From: CAYNQN01 sp964530525 | GTDB taxonomy: Bacteria; Actinomycetota; Acidimicrobiia; Acidimicrobiales; Acidimicrobilacustridaceae | DNA length: 24,392 bases | Reading direction: 5' to 3' | Assembly (NCBI GenBank): GCA_964530525.1 | Contig: CAZHBH010000033.1 | Span: 1 to 24,392 of the forward strand | Shown here: in pieces, positions 14,910 to 22,336 of the stretch | How the letters are laid out: every line of letters begins with the position of its first letter | Position numbering within the stretch: the stretch's first letter is position 1 | Position numbers and translations under genes: made by a program | The notes under the pieces: model-generated | Told to the model about the DNA's origin: nothing | Seen by the model: the letters and a program-made list of their open reading frames with translations, nothing else | Databases searched by the model: none

Positions 14910-16000
14910 GGCCGGAGCCAGGCGGGCCTCGGCGCTGCGTGTCCGTCGACCGAGCGCAGGACGTACATGGACGTGGGCCCCATGTCCTTCAGCTCGTGGG
15001 AGCCCAGAGAACGCAGGATGAACCGCGGGTCGTCCTGGACCGCGGCTGCGACCTCCTCGGAGACCATCACCGAGCCGGGGTAGGCGAAGGTCACCAGACG
15101 GTTCGCCAGGTTCACGACGTGACCGTAGACGTCCCCGTCCCGCTCGAGCACGGGACCGGCCGCCAGGCCGACCCGGACGTCGGAGAGCTCAGGGTCTTCA
15201 CGGAAGCGGGCCGCCATCTCGAGGCCCAGCTCAGCCCCCTCACGCAGGTCCTCGTGCATGAACATGACCTCGTCGCCGATCATCTTCACGACGCGTCCCC
15301 CATGGGCCGAGACCAGGTCGAACGAGACCGCCTCGAACCTACCCACCACGTGGGCGAGGTCCTCGTCGCTGAGCTGCTGGGTGCGCGCCGTGAACCCCAC
15401 CAGGTCGGCGAAGCCCACGAGCACGCCCTCGGCCCCCTCCGCTTCGGCCCGCATGATGCGCCGTCGGGCGGCAGCGGCCAGCTGGCGGCGCCACACGAAC
15501 TCCATGACCTTCGGGAGAAGCGTCACCATCTCCAGGGTCCGCCTGGCGGTGAGCACAGGTATGCGCTGAAGCTCGCCGTCTGCTCCGAGGGCCCGACTCC
15601 CGACACCCCAGCCCAGGCGTATCGACTCCACCTGGGCGTTGGCGATCTTGGTCATCGCCGAGCCGACCACCCGCGCCATCTGCAGCGCCAGGTCGGGCTC
15701 GAGGAGGTCCTCGTCGATGAACGAGACCAGAGAGCCGAGCAGCTCCACGTCCAGGCGGCCGAACAGCTTCTCTCCGGGTCGCGGGTCGGCGAAGCCCAGG
15801 GCCCGCCAGTAGGCGCGGACCTGCTCGACGCTCACCCCGGAGAGCGCGGCCACCTCCACCACGTCGAGGTTGTGCTCCTCCGCTAGGACGAACTTCTCGA
15901 GGCCGAGGAGCTCCAGCGTGCCGTCAGCCTGGGCCTGAGCCACCTCCTCGGGCGGCACGCCCAGCTCCACGAGGATCTGGGGGAGGTCGATCTCGTTCAT
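14906..16000 (-). CDS. Class III adenylate cyclase with Rv1264-type N-terminal regulatory domain
   Basis: The 364-residue protein makes cAMP from ATP. Residues about 1-165 match the regulatory domain of Mycobacterium tuberculosis Rv1264, an autoinhibitory pH-sensing module. The catalytic domain (about 190-352) has the full residue set: metal ligands D199 (FADLVGFT) and D243 (KMIGDEV), purine-specifying K239 and D290 (GDVYGHVVNLANR), and transition-state N297 and R301. The spacing between these positions fits the Rv1264 family. One domain is encoded, so it should work as a homodimer. Start ATG 16000 overlaps the previous gene's stop (ATGA); the longer upstream ORF lacks domain similarity. The cyclase probably links acidity to expression of cAMP-dependent genes, though the signal is inferred. 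Confidence 0.92.
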   Translation of the reverse strand: MNEIDLPQILVELGVPPEEVAQAQADGTLELLGLEKFVLAEEHNLDVVEVAALSGVSVEQVRAYWRALGFADPRPGEKLFGRLDVELLGSLVSFIDEDLLEPDLALQMARVVGSAMTKIANAQVESIRLGWGVGSRALGADGELQRIPVLTARRTLEMVTLLPKVMEFVWRRQLAAAARRRIMRAEAEGAEGVLVGFADLVGFTARTQQLSDEDLAHVVGRFEAVSFDLVSAHGGRVVKMIGDEVMFMHEDLREGAELGLEMAARFREDPELSDVRVGLAAGPVLERDGDVYGHVVNLANRLVTFAYPGSVMVSEEVAAAVQDDPRFILRSLGSHELKDMGPTSMYVLRSVDGHAAPRPAWLRP

Positions 16001-17112
16001 CCTGGAGACGATGATGCCAGGAGAACCTCGCCACGGGGAGACGTGGTCGACCAGCCGGGATCGAGGCTCGGCGCCGTGAGGGTCACCGTGCCCACCCCGG
16101 GGTTGGGGGCCAGCTCCCAAAGCAGCGCAGGTCGGCTCCCGTGCCAGCGAACCGCGTAGCCGAAGGTTCCGAAGACCGTTGGAAGGTCGTGCACCTCCCA
16201 ACCCGAGCCGTACCACTCCCGGGGCACGCCCTCCGCGAGCACCAAGCCCGAGCGGTCCTCCCTCACGAGCATCCGGCGGACCTCGTCGTGGGCGTCTGAG
16301 GGCGCCGGGCCCGGCGCACCCACAGGGGCCGCCCGGTCGGCGTCGAGCAGGGCCTGGATGCGGCTAGACGCGAGTGCGCTCATGAGCCGGGCATCGGGCA
16401 GATCGAATCGAGGACCTTCCTCCAGGTGGCGAGCCCATCCCTTGACCACGTCGTCCGCGTCGGGGAACGTGGCGGGCACCACGTGCTCAGCTGCGGGTGC
16501 TCTGCGCATCGGGAGGACCAAGCGGATCTTGGCCGTGTGGGGAAGGGGGAAGATCACCGCGGCACTCGCTCTGCCCTGGGGGCTCACGGAGCGAGCCGGG
16601 AGGTCCGACCCGGCTCCCCCACCGGTGACCACCTCGCTCACGCGATCCTCGCTGGGCCCCGCCGCGACCCTGTTGGGCGCTCGCGGCAGCCACACCGCAC
16701 CGGAGCCGTTCGCCACGATCCACCGGTCTCCCACCTCCAGCTCGTACACGCCGGCCCGACCGACGGCGGGTGCGGGCGGCACGAGGGCGAAGGCGACCGC
16801 GAACGGGATCGCCGTGCGGTTCTCCACCTCCACCAGCACCCAGCTCTCACCTCTCCCGGTGACAGCGAAGGCCGTGTGGACCGCGTCGCCACCGGGCACC
16901 CGCATGGCGGTCTCCACCACGGGCGCCCCGTCGATGCAGCGCTGGCGCACGGCGGCCTCGGCAGAGGGTAGGTGCCAACGGTCGTCGGCCCCGATCCACC
17001 AGTCGAGCGACCAGCCGTCGAGGACGGGCGTGACCTTCCCCGAGGGATCCACGGCTGCCCGCCCGGGGTGTCCGAGGGTGCCGAGGTGCACCGCTTGCTC
17101 CGACCGGCTCAC
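15997..17112 (-). CDS. Unrecognised 371-residue protein between gpsA and the adenylate cyclase
   Basis: I do not recognise this family with confidence. The N-terminal region has W-rich beta-type sequence (LDGWSLDWWIGADDRWHLPS), then alternating strands with VLVEVENRTAIPFAVAFALVPP, as in a beta-sandwich often seen N-terminal to carbohydrate-active domains. A middle part (about 270-320) is helical (SALASSRIQALLDADR). No catalytic motif, signal peptide or membrane helix is seen. Start GTG 17112 lies 4 nt after the gpsA stop and is needed because the longer ORF runs through gpsA. The stop overlaps the cyclase start (ATGA). Its close coupling suggests a shared function with gpsA and the cyclase, but this is inference. 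Confidence 0.72.
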   Translation of the reverse strand: MSRSEQAVHLGTLGHPGRAAVDPSGKVTPVLDGWSLDWWIGADDRWHLPSAEAAVRQRCIDGAPVVETAMRVPGGDAVHTAFAVTGRGESWVLVEVENRTAIPFAVAFALVPPAPAVGRAGVYELEVGDRWIVANGSGAVWLPRAPNRVAAGPSEDRVSEVVTGGGAGSDLPARSVSPQGRASAAVIFPLPHTAKIRLVLPMRRAPAAEHVVPATFPDADDVVKGWARHLEEGPRFDLPDARLMSALASSRIQALLDADRAAPVGAPGPAPSDAHDEVRRMLVREDRSGLVLAEGVPREWYGSGWEVHDLPTVFGTFGYAVRWHGSRPALLWELAPNPGVGTVTLTAPSLDPGWSTTSPRGEVLLASSSPG

Positions 17113-17116
17113 GCGA

Positions 17117-18130
17117 TCAACCGAGGTCGCGCAAGCCGTGCATCTCGTGGCGCTGCCGGCGATCGAGGAGCCGCGAGTAGGCCTCGGCGGCAGACGTCTC
17201 CCCCTTGATGACCGCATCGATCTGATCGGCGATCGGCATCTCCACACCGTGCTTGCGACCCAACTCCACCATTACGGCGACCGTCCGCACGCCTTCGGCG
17301 ACCATCCTGGTCTCGGCCAGCACCTCCCCGATCTCGCGACCGCGGCCCAGTTGCTCACCCACGTTGCGGTTGCGGCTCTGGCGGCTGGTGCAGGTGACCA
17401 CGAGGTCGCCGATGCCGGCCAAGCCCGCGAAGGTGAGAGGTTGGCCACCCATCTCCGTACCCAGCCGGCTCAACTCGGCGAGGCCCCGGGTGATGACCGC
17501 CGCCCTGGTGTTGTCTCCCGTTCCAAGGCCGTCGGCTATTCCAGAAGCGATGGCGATCACGTTCTTGAAGGCGCCAGCGACCTCACAGCCGACCACGTCG
17601 TCGTTGGTGTAGACGCGGAACCAATCGGTCGCGAAGACGTCCTGGAGCCTCTCGGCGATGGTTAGGTCGCTCATGGCCAAGACGCTGGCAGCCCCGTGAC
17701 CTTCGAGGATCTCCCTGGCGAGGTTCGGACCCGTGAGCACCCCGCACGGGTGCCCGGGGAGCACCTCTGCGATCACCTCCGTCATGCGCTGGCGGCTTCC
17801 CTGCTCCAGGCCCTTGGCCAGGCTCACCACCGGCACCCAGGGACCGATCACCTCGGCGACCCCGGTGAGCGTGTCCCTGAAGCCGTGGGACGGAACGCCC
17901 ATCACCACCACCTCGGCCGAGCCGACCGCCTCTTCCATGTCGGACGTGGCCCGCAGCGACGGGTGCAAGGTCGCGCCAGGCAGGTACCGGGTGTTCGTGT
18001 GGGCTGCGTTGATCTCGGCAGCCACCGCGGGGTCGCGCGCCCACAACGTGGTGGGGACGGCGTGAGCAAGGAGGTGGGCGACGGTCGTCCCCCATGAACC
18101 AGCACCCACGACGGCGGCCGGGATTCGCAT
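17117..18130 (-). CDS. gpsA: NAD(P)H-dependent glycerol-3-phosphate dehydrogenase
   Basis: The 337-residue enzyme reduces dihydroxyacetone phosphate to sn-glycerol 3-phosphate, the backbone for phospholipids and triacylglycerol. The dinucleotide site GAGSWGT starts at residue 9. Family motifs are SLAKGLEQGS (K106), LTGPNLAREI, and the catalytic-region GCEVAGAFKNVIAIASGIAD (K189) then GDNTRAAVITRG. Length and order match GpsA throughout. ATG 18130 is preceded by TAAGGT 6 nt upstream with no Shine-Dalgarno. It heads the four-gene operon. The product could supply glycerol 3-phosphate for the WS/DGAT lipid pathway across the divergent promoter. Confidence 0.96.
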   Translation of the reverse strand: MRIPAAVVGAGSWGTTVAHLLAHAVPTTLWARDPAVAAEINAAHTNTRYLPGATLHPSLRATSDMEEAVGSAEVVVMGVPSHGFRDTLTGVAEVIGPWVPVVSLAKGLEQGSRQRMTEVIAEVLPGHPCGVLTGPNLAREILEGHGAASVLAMSDLTIAERLQDVFATDWFRVYTNDDVVGCEVAGAFKNVIAIASGIADGLGTGDNTRAAVITRGLAELSRLGTEMGGQPLTFAGLAGIGDLVVTCTSRQSRNRNVGEQLGRGREIGEVLAETRMVAEGVRTVAVMVELGRKHGVEMPIADQIDAVIKGETSAAEAYSRLLDRRQRHEMHGLRDLG

Positions 18131-18136
18131 GGGACA

Positions 18137-18142
18137 ACCTTA
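18137..18142 (-). promoter_or_regulatory. -10 box TAAGGT, leaderless arrangement for gpsA
   Basis: On the minus strand TAAGGT is followed by TGTCCC (6 nt) and the ATG of gpsA at 18130. No Shine-Dalgarno is present. A matching box serves cofC on the other strand of the same gap. Confidence 0.5.
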
Positions 18143-18249
18143 GGACCCCGTTCCGCTCCGCCCTCCCGCACCTTCCCTCGACCTCGATGCGGCCGGGGCC
18201 CGCGGCGGCCTGGGTGCCGCCGGCTCTCTCACTTCGTGGACGGTGTCCA

Positions 18250-18255
18250 TAGACT
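18250..18255 (+). promoter_or_regulatory. -10 box TAGACT, leaderless arrangement for cofC
   Basis: TAGACT fits TANNNT and is followed by 6 nt before the ATG at 18262. The stretch lacks any Shine-Dalgarno-like sequence. No clear -35 is seen. Confidence 0.55.
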
Positions 18256-18261
18256 CGGCTC

Positions 18262-18864
18262 ATGGACGCTCGGTCGGCGGGTTCTGCGCTCGCACCCGGA
18301 TCGGGTCCAGTCGTCCTGGTGCCCGTGAAGGCGTTCCGCGACGCGAAGCTCCGCTTGGCCCCTGCGCTCAGCCGATCAGCGCGGGCAGCGCTCGTCCGCA
18401 CCATGGCGTCGCGCGTCGTGCGTGCGGCTGGAGAGCTGCCCGTGGCGGTGGTCTGCGACGACGAGGAGGTGGCGGACTGGGCGGTCTCGGTCTCGGCACA
18501 GGTGATCTGGCGACCGGGCCGGGGCCTCAACGCTGCCGTCGCCGACGGCGTGGACGCCTTGGGCGCCGCCGGACACGACCAGGTGATCGTCGCCCACGCC
18601 GACCTCCCGCACGCCCGGGACCTCACCTGGCTCGCTGGCCTCGACGGTGTGACCATCGTTCCCGACCGTCACGACGACGGCACGAACGTGGTCGCGCTCC
18701 CGACCGGCGTCGGGTTCTGCTTCGCGTACGGACCCGGTTCCTTCGCTCGCCATAGGAAAGAGGCGGGAAGGTTGGGGCTGACCTTGCGCATAGTGCGCGA
18801 GCCCCGCCTCGGCTGGGACGTCGATCACCCAGAAGATCTGCGACCCCCTGCATGGAACGCCTGA
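18262..18864 (+). CDS. cofC: 2-phospho-L-lactate / phosphoenolpyruvate guanylyltransferase, coenzyme F420 synthesis
   Basis: The 200-residue enzyme activates 2-phospholactate or, in the actinobacterial FbiD form, phosphoenolpyruvate, with GTP, the first committed step to F420. The family motifs are all present in order: PVKAFRDAKLRL (21-32), PGRGLNAAVADG (85-96), VAHADLPHARD, the PDRHDDGTNVVALP nucleotide-proximal motif (134-147), FAYGPGSFARH and the C-terminal DVDHPEDL. Whether it acts as CofC or FbiD cannot be told by sequence alone; actinobacterial placement favours phosphoenolpyruvate. Its last 13 nt overlap the WS/DGAT gene start. The luciferase-like oxidoreductase at 9537-10298 is a probable F420 user. 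Confidence 0.93.
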   Translation: MDARSAGSALAPGSGPVVLVPVKAFRDAKLRLAPALSRSARAALVRTMASRVVRAAGELPVAVVCDDEEVADWAVSVSAQVIWRPGRGLNAAVADGVDALGAAGHDQVIVAHADLPHARDLTWLAGLDGVTIVPDRHDDGTNVVALPTGVGFCFAYGPGSFARHRKEAGRLGLTLRIVREPRLGWDVDHPEDLRPPAWNA

Positions 18865-20276
18865 GCGGTCTCGACGCGGGGTTCCTCGCGATGGAGACCT
18901 CCACGTCCTTCATGCACGTGGGGAGCCTCATGGTCCTCGACACCTCCACCGCGACCGGCCGCTTCGACTTCGACGCCATCCACGACCTGTACGCGGCTCG
19001 CCTCCACCTGGCCCCGCCTTTCCGCCGCAGGATCGTGGAGGTGCCGCTGGGCCTCCACCATCCCGTGTGGATAGAAGACCCCGCCTTCGATCTGGACCGG
19101 CACCTTCGCCACATCGCGGTGCCGTCGCCGGGCGACATGGGTGAGCTGTGCGAGCTGACAGGCCACCTGATGGCGATCCCGCTCGATCGCACCCGTCCGC
19201 TCTGGGAGACGTGGTTGATCGAGGGCCTCGACGACGGACGCGTCGCCGTCCTCACCAAGGTCCACCACGCCGCCATCGACGGAGCTGCGGGCGAGGAGCT
19301 CATGGTCGCCCTCCTGGACGACTCCCCAGATGCGCCGATCCCTCTCGCCATTGACCCCTGGGTGCCCGAACCCATCCCCAGCGACGCGCAGCTTGTGGCC
19401 CACGCCCTCGCCGACGCCACACGGGCTCCGCTCCAGGCTGCGGCGAACCTCCGCGACACCGTCGACGCCGGAACACGTCTTCGGGACGCCAGCCGCAGCG
19501 GGAGCCACGTGTCACCTCCCGCCCCGTTCAGCGCCCCGAGGACCTCGTTCAACGCCACCCTCAGCTCCCGGCGCTCCTACGCCGTTGCGAGCCTCCCCCT
19601 GGACGACGTGAAGGGGATCGCTCGTCGAGGCGAGGCCACGGTGAACGACGTGGTGCTCGCCGTTTGCGCCGGGGCCCTGCGCCGCTACCTCGACTCGAGA
19701 TCTGAGAGACCGTCCGGGCCGCTGGTGGCGATGGTCCCCTTCTCGACGAGGCAACCCCGCGCCGATTCCCGCCGCGAGCAGGCGAGCGACGGCCCAGAAG
19801 GCGGGGCCAACCAGATCTCACCGTCGTTGACCAGCCTGGCCACCGACGTCGACGATCCGGCCGAGCGACTGGCGGCGATCAAGGTCGGGATGGGCGCCGC
19901 GAAGGAGTTGCAGCGCACCATCGGGCCCGGCACCTTCATGCGTTGGGCGGACCTCGCTCCCCCGATCCTCACCGGGTCTGCAGCCACCGCCTACTCGCGA
20001 CTGCACGTGGCCGACCGCCACAACCCACTGTTCAACCTCACCATCTCGAACGTGCCCGGTCCCGCGATGCCCCTGTACCTGGCGGGTGCGCGGGTGGACA
20101 GCATCTTCCCGATCGGCCCGATGTTCCACGGAAGCGGCCTCAACATCACCACCCTGCGCTACCGAGACCGGATCGACGTCGGCTTCCTCACCTGCTCGGA
20201 CCTGCTGCCCAACCCGTGGGCCCTTGCACGCTTCTCCACAGAATCGCTCGTAGAGCTGGCCGAAGCGCCGGTCTGA
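18852..20276 (+). CDS. Wax ester synthase / diacylglycerol acyltransferase (WS/DGAT family)
   Basis: The 474-residue acyltransferase joins an acyl-CoA to a fatty alcohol or diacylglycerol, making wax esters or triacylglycerol. Evidence: the N-terminal LSGLDAGFLAMETST, PLDRTRPLWET (110-120), the catalytic HHAAIDG (138-144; H139 acts as base), a GGANQISPSLTSL region corresponding to the usual GNxxS motif, and FNLTISNVPGP (394-404). A stretch of about 12 hydrophilic residues (DSRREQASDGPEG) is inserted before the GAN motif. The ATG at 18852 lies within the cofC 3' end. Neighbour gpsA supplies glycerol 3-phosphate, so a storage-lipid role is likely, although many actinobacterial paralogs have unknown substrates. 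Confidence 0.93.
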   Translation: MERLSGLDAGFLAMETSTSFMHVGSLMVLDTSTATGRFDFDAIHDLYAARLHLAPPFRRRIVEVPLGLHHPVWIEDPAFDLDRHLRHIAVPSPGDMGELCELTGHLMAIPLDRTRPLWETWLIEGLDDGRVAVLTKVHHAAIDGAAGEELMVALLDDSPDAPIPLAIDPWVPEPIPSDAQLVAHALADATRAPLQAAANLRDTVDAGTRLRDASRSGSHVSPPAPFSAPRTSFNATLSSRRSYAVASLPLDDVKGIARRGEATVNDVVLAVCAGALRRYLDSRSERPSGPLVAMVPFSTRQPRADSRREQASDGPEGGANQISPSLTSLATDVDDPAERLAAIKVGMGAAKELQRTIGPGTFMRWADLAPPILTGSAATAYSRLHVADRHNPLFNLTISNVPGPAMPLYLAGARVDSIFPIGPMFHGSGLNITTLRYRDRIDVGFLTCSDLLPNPWALARFSTESLVELAEAPV

Positions 20277-20295
20277 CTTCGGGGTCGACCACAAG

Positions 20296-20301
20296 TACCC
20301 T
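20296..20301 (+). promoter_or_regulatory. -10 box TACCCT, leaderless arrangement for the amidohydrolase gene
   Basis: TACCCT fits TANNNT and is followed by CCCTGCC (7 nt) and the GTG at 20309, in the 32-nt gap after the WS/DGAT stop. No ribosome site is seen. A separate promoter inside the cofC-WS/DGAT operon is therefore possible. Confidence 0.45.
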
Positions 20302-20308
20302 CCCTGCC

Positions 20309-21889
20309 GTGTCCCCAGCTCGCGAGGACGCCCCCCAACCCCCACATCTGTCCCGGCGAAAGCTCCTGGTGGCGGCGGGATTCGGCGCCGCCAACCTGTT
20401 GCTGCTGCGCGCCCTCGGGCCCACGGCCACCTCGGCGGCCCAGGGCGGAGGGGTGCGGGTCACCCACGAGCCGGCTCCGCCTGCGGGACCACCAGCCATG
20501 GAGGGGGCCGCCCCTCCGCCGCCGTCGGCAAGCCACGTGTTCGACCGCGTGATCCTCGGCGGGAGGATCATCGACCCCGACACGGGCTACGACGCCGTTG
20601 CGAACGTGGGGATCGACGGCGACCGGATCACCTCCATAAGCACCGATCCCTTGCGGGGGAAGACGAGTCTGGATGCCACCGGACTGGTCGTGTCGCCGGG
20701 GTTCATCGACGTGCTGTCGTACGAGCCCATCCCCCACGGCGTCTGGTTCAAGGTCGCCGACGGCGTCACCACGAACCTGTGCATGCACGGGATCAACAAC
20801 ACCGCAGAGGGGTTCTTCGGCTTCTTCGGGCGCGCCGACCAGCGACCACCCGTGAACTACGGCGGAGCCTTCGACGATCCCTTCATCCGGAGCGAGATCC
20901 TCGACTTCCCCAACCGGGCGGCGACCAGCGAGCAGCGCGCCCAGCTGGAGGCGGTGTTCGAGGAGGGGATCCACGACGGCTGGCTGGGCGTGGACGTGGA
21001 ACCCGAGTACACCCCCTACGTCACGGCCGAAGAGATCACGGGCCTGGCTCGGGTGGCGGCCCGCTACGGGCTACCCCTCTTCTCGCACATCCGCTACTCG
21101 TCGCCCACGCCCGCCGACCAGAGCAGCCTGGTGGCCATCGACGAGCTCCTCCGCGTCGCCACCGAGACAGGCGTGGCGGTGCACATCGACCACATCACCT
21201 CGATGGCAACCCACGTGATGGAACCGGCCATAGCCAAGGTCGACGAAGCTCGTCGGCAGGGTCTGAAGGTGACCGCCTGCCTCTACCCCTACGACTTCTG
21301 GGCCACCACCCTGGCCTCGGAGCGGTTCGCGCCAGGCTGGCAGCAGCGCTTTGGCATCACCTACGACGACCTGGAGATCCCGGGCACCGGAGAGCGCCTG
21401 ACCGAGTCGAGCTTCGAGCGCTTCAAGAGAGACAACGTGCTGGTCGCTGCCCACGCGATCCCCGAGGCCGATGTGCGCGCAGCCTTGCTGGCACCGTGGA
21501 CGATGATGGGTAGCGACGCCATCTTGGAGCCCGGCAACAACAACCACCCTCGGTCCACGGGGTGCTTCACCCGCACGCTCGGTCGCTACGTTCGGGAGGA
21601 GGGTGTCCTGTCGCTGCCCGAGGCGCTCTCCAAGATGACCATCCAGCCGGCGCGCTGCCTGGAGGGCCGTTCGTCGGCGATGGCACGGAAGGGGAGGCTG
21701 CAGATGGGGGCCGACGCGGACATCACGGTGTTCGATCCCGACACCGTGGGTGACCGTTCGACCATCTCCAATCCGGCCCAGGCTGCTGTCGGCGTCCAGT
21801 ACGTTCTGGTGGGTGGTCAGCTCGTCAAAGAAGGGGATGTCCTCCACAAGGACATTGCACCGGGCCAACCGATCAAGCCCGACGTCTGA
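20309..21889 (+). CDS. Tat-exported D-aminoacylase-like amidohydrolase missing its first metal motif
   Basis: The 526-residue protein starts with a twin-arginine signal, LSRRKLLVAAGFGAANLLL, so it folds in the cytoplasm before export. The rest matches the amidohydrolase/N-acyl-D-amino-acid deacylase group: DRVILGGRIIDPDTGYDAV, VVSPGFID, and the C-terminal HPRSTGCFTRTLGRYVREEG and ALSKMTIQPARCLEG. Metal-site residues kept are C158 (TTNLCMHG), H260 (LFSHIR), H295 (VHIDHITSM) and D403 (MMGSDAI). The normal HxHxD after GFID is LSYEP, so the first metal pair is gone. In D-aminoacylase the tight zinc site uses the Cys and these two His, so activity may persist. The GTG 20309 start follows the WS/DGAT stop; longer N-terminal reading is an artefact. 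Substrate unknown. Confidence 0.85.
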   Translation: MSPAREDAPQPPHLSRRKLLVAAGFGAANLLLLRALGPTATSAAQGGGVRVTHEPAPPAGPPAMEGAAPPPPSASHVFDRVILGGRIIDPDTGYDAVANVGIDGDRITSISTDPLRGKTSLDATGLVVSPGFIDVLSYEPIPHGVWFKVADGVTTNLCMHGINNTAEGFFGFFGRADQRPPVNYGGAFDDPFIRSEILDFPNRAATSEQRAQLEAVFEEGIHDGWLGVDVEPEYTPYVTAEEITGLARVAARYGLPLFSHIRYSSPTPADQSSLVAIDELLRVATETGVAVHIDHITSMATHVMEPAIAKVDEARRQGLKVTACLYPYDFWATTLASERFAPGWQQRFGITYDDLEIPGTGERLTESSFERFKRDNVLVAAHAIPEADVRAALLAPWTMMGSDAILEPGNNNHPRSTGCFTRTLGRYVREEGVLSLPEALSKMTIQPARCLEGRSSAMARKGRLQMGADADITVFDPDTVGDRSTISNPAQAAVGVQYVLVGGQLVKEGDVLHKDIAPGQPIKPDV

Positions 21890-22027
21890 CCAGGTCAGCG
21901 GATACTTTCTCACCCACCTCCGAGACCTATGAGCAGCACGATCCACGCGTCGCCGACACAAGCCGACCAGACCGATCAGTGATAGACAATGAACTAGGCT
22001 TTTGACGCCTGTAGACACAGCCACCAA

Positions 22028-22046
22028 GACTGGCCAAGCACCAGTC
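22028..22046. repeat. Inverted repeat GACTGG / CCAGTC in the leader of the ribbon-helix-helix gene
   Basis: GACTGG (22028-22033) and CCAGTC (22041-22046) make a 6-pair stem with a 7-nt loop, 25 nt before the ATG at 22071. The 181-nt gap from 21890 is less GC-rich than its surroundings and holds TTGACG (22004-22009) and TAGACA elements that could be promoter parts, but no convincing spacing. The repeat could be an operator. Confidence 0.4.
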
Positions 22047-22070
22047 CGTCGACCCGAGAGGCACAGTCCA

Positions 22071-22295
22071 ATGGCAGCTCGCAAGGCGATCCACGCCTAT
22101 CTCAGCAACGAGGCTCACGACAACTGGCACGAGTTCGCCGCCGAGAACGGTGTCTCCGTCTCCGGTCTTCTCGAGGCGATCGCCGAGGACTGGAACCAGA
22201 GGTTGAAGGCGGCGAAGCCCTCCAAGGACACGGAAGCCCTCATCAAAGAGGCTCGTCGCATCGACGCCGTGAGGCGCCGGCGCGGCCGGGCCTGA
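22071..22295 (+). CDS. Small ribbon-helix-helix-like protein
   Basis: The 74-residue protein begins AARKAIHAYLSNEAHDNWHE, a short strand followed by helices (residues about 3-45), then GVSVSGLLEAIAEDW, which is the ribbon-helix-helix (Arc/CopG-like) pattern. The basic C-terminus (RRIDAVRRRRGRA) could add DNA contact. ATG 22071 is chosen because the domain begins directly after it; GAGAGG about 11 nt upstream is a weak ribosome site. Such proteins dimerise and bind DNA, and similar small genes occur widely in actinobacteria. No toxin gene is next to it, so a plain regulator is likelier than an antitoxin. The target is unknown. Confidence 0.72.
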   Translation: MAARKAIHAYLSNEAHDNWHEFAAENGVSVSGLLEAIAEDWNQRLKAAKPSKDTEALIKEARRIDAVRRRRGRA

Positions 22296-22302
22296 TCAGG
22301 CC
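22289..22302. terminator. Palindrome spanning the stop of the ribbon-helix-helix gene
   Basis: GGCCTGATCAGGCC is a perfect 14-nt palindrome with the TGA stop (22293-22295) in its middle. A larger alternative stem pairs GCGGCC (22282-22287) with GGCCGC (22299-22304). It lies between convergent genes and could end transcription on both strands. It has no U-tract. Confidence 0.35.
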
Positions 22303-22336
22303 GCCTCAATCCCCCTCTCCCCTGCGCTCGGGGTCG

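Noticed and set aside
16001..16216. N-terminal extension of the adenylate cyclase
   Set aside because: It lies within the upstream coding gene in another frame, and ATG 16000 overlaps that gene's stop in the usual ATGA form.
19943..20308. N-terminal extension of the amidohydrolase
   Set aside because: It runs through the WS/DGAT gene in another frame. A Tat signal close after GTG 20309 fixes the start there.
22002..22070. N-terminal extension of the ribbon-helix-helix gene from a TTG
   Set aside because: The added residues are unlike the domain and lie across the inverted repeat. ATG 22071 begins directly at the conserved domain.
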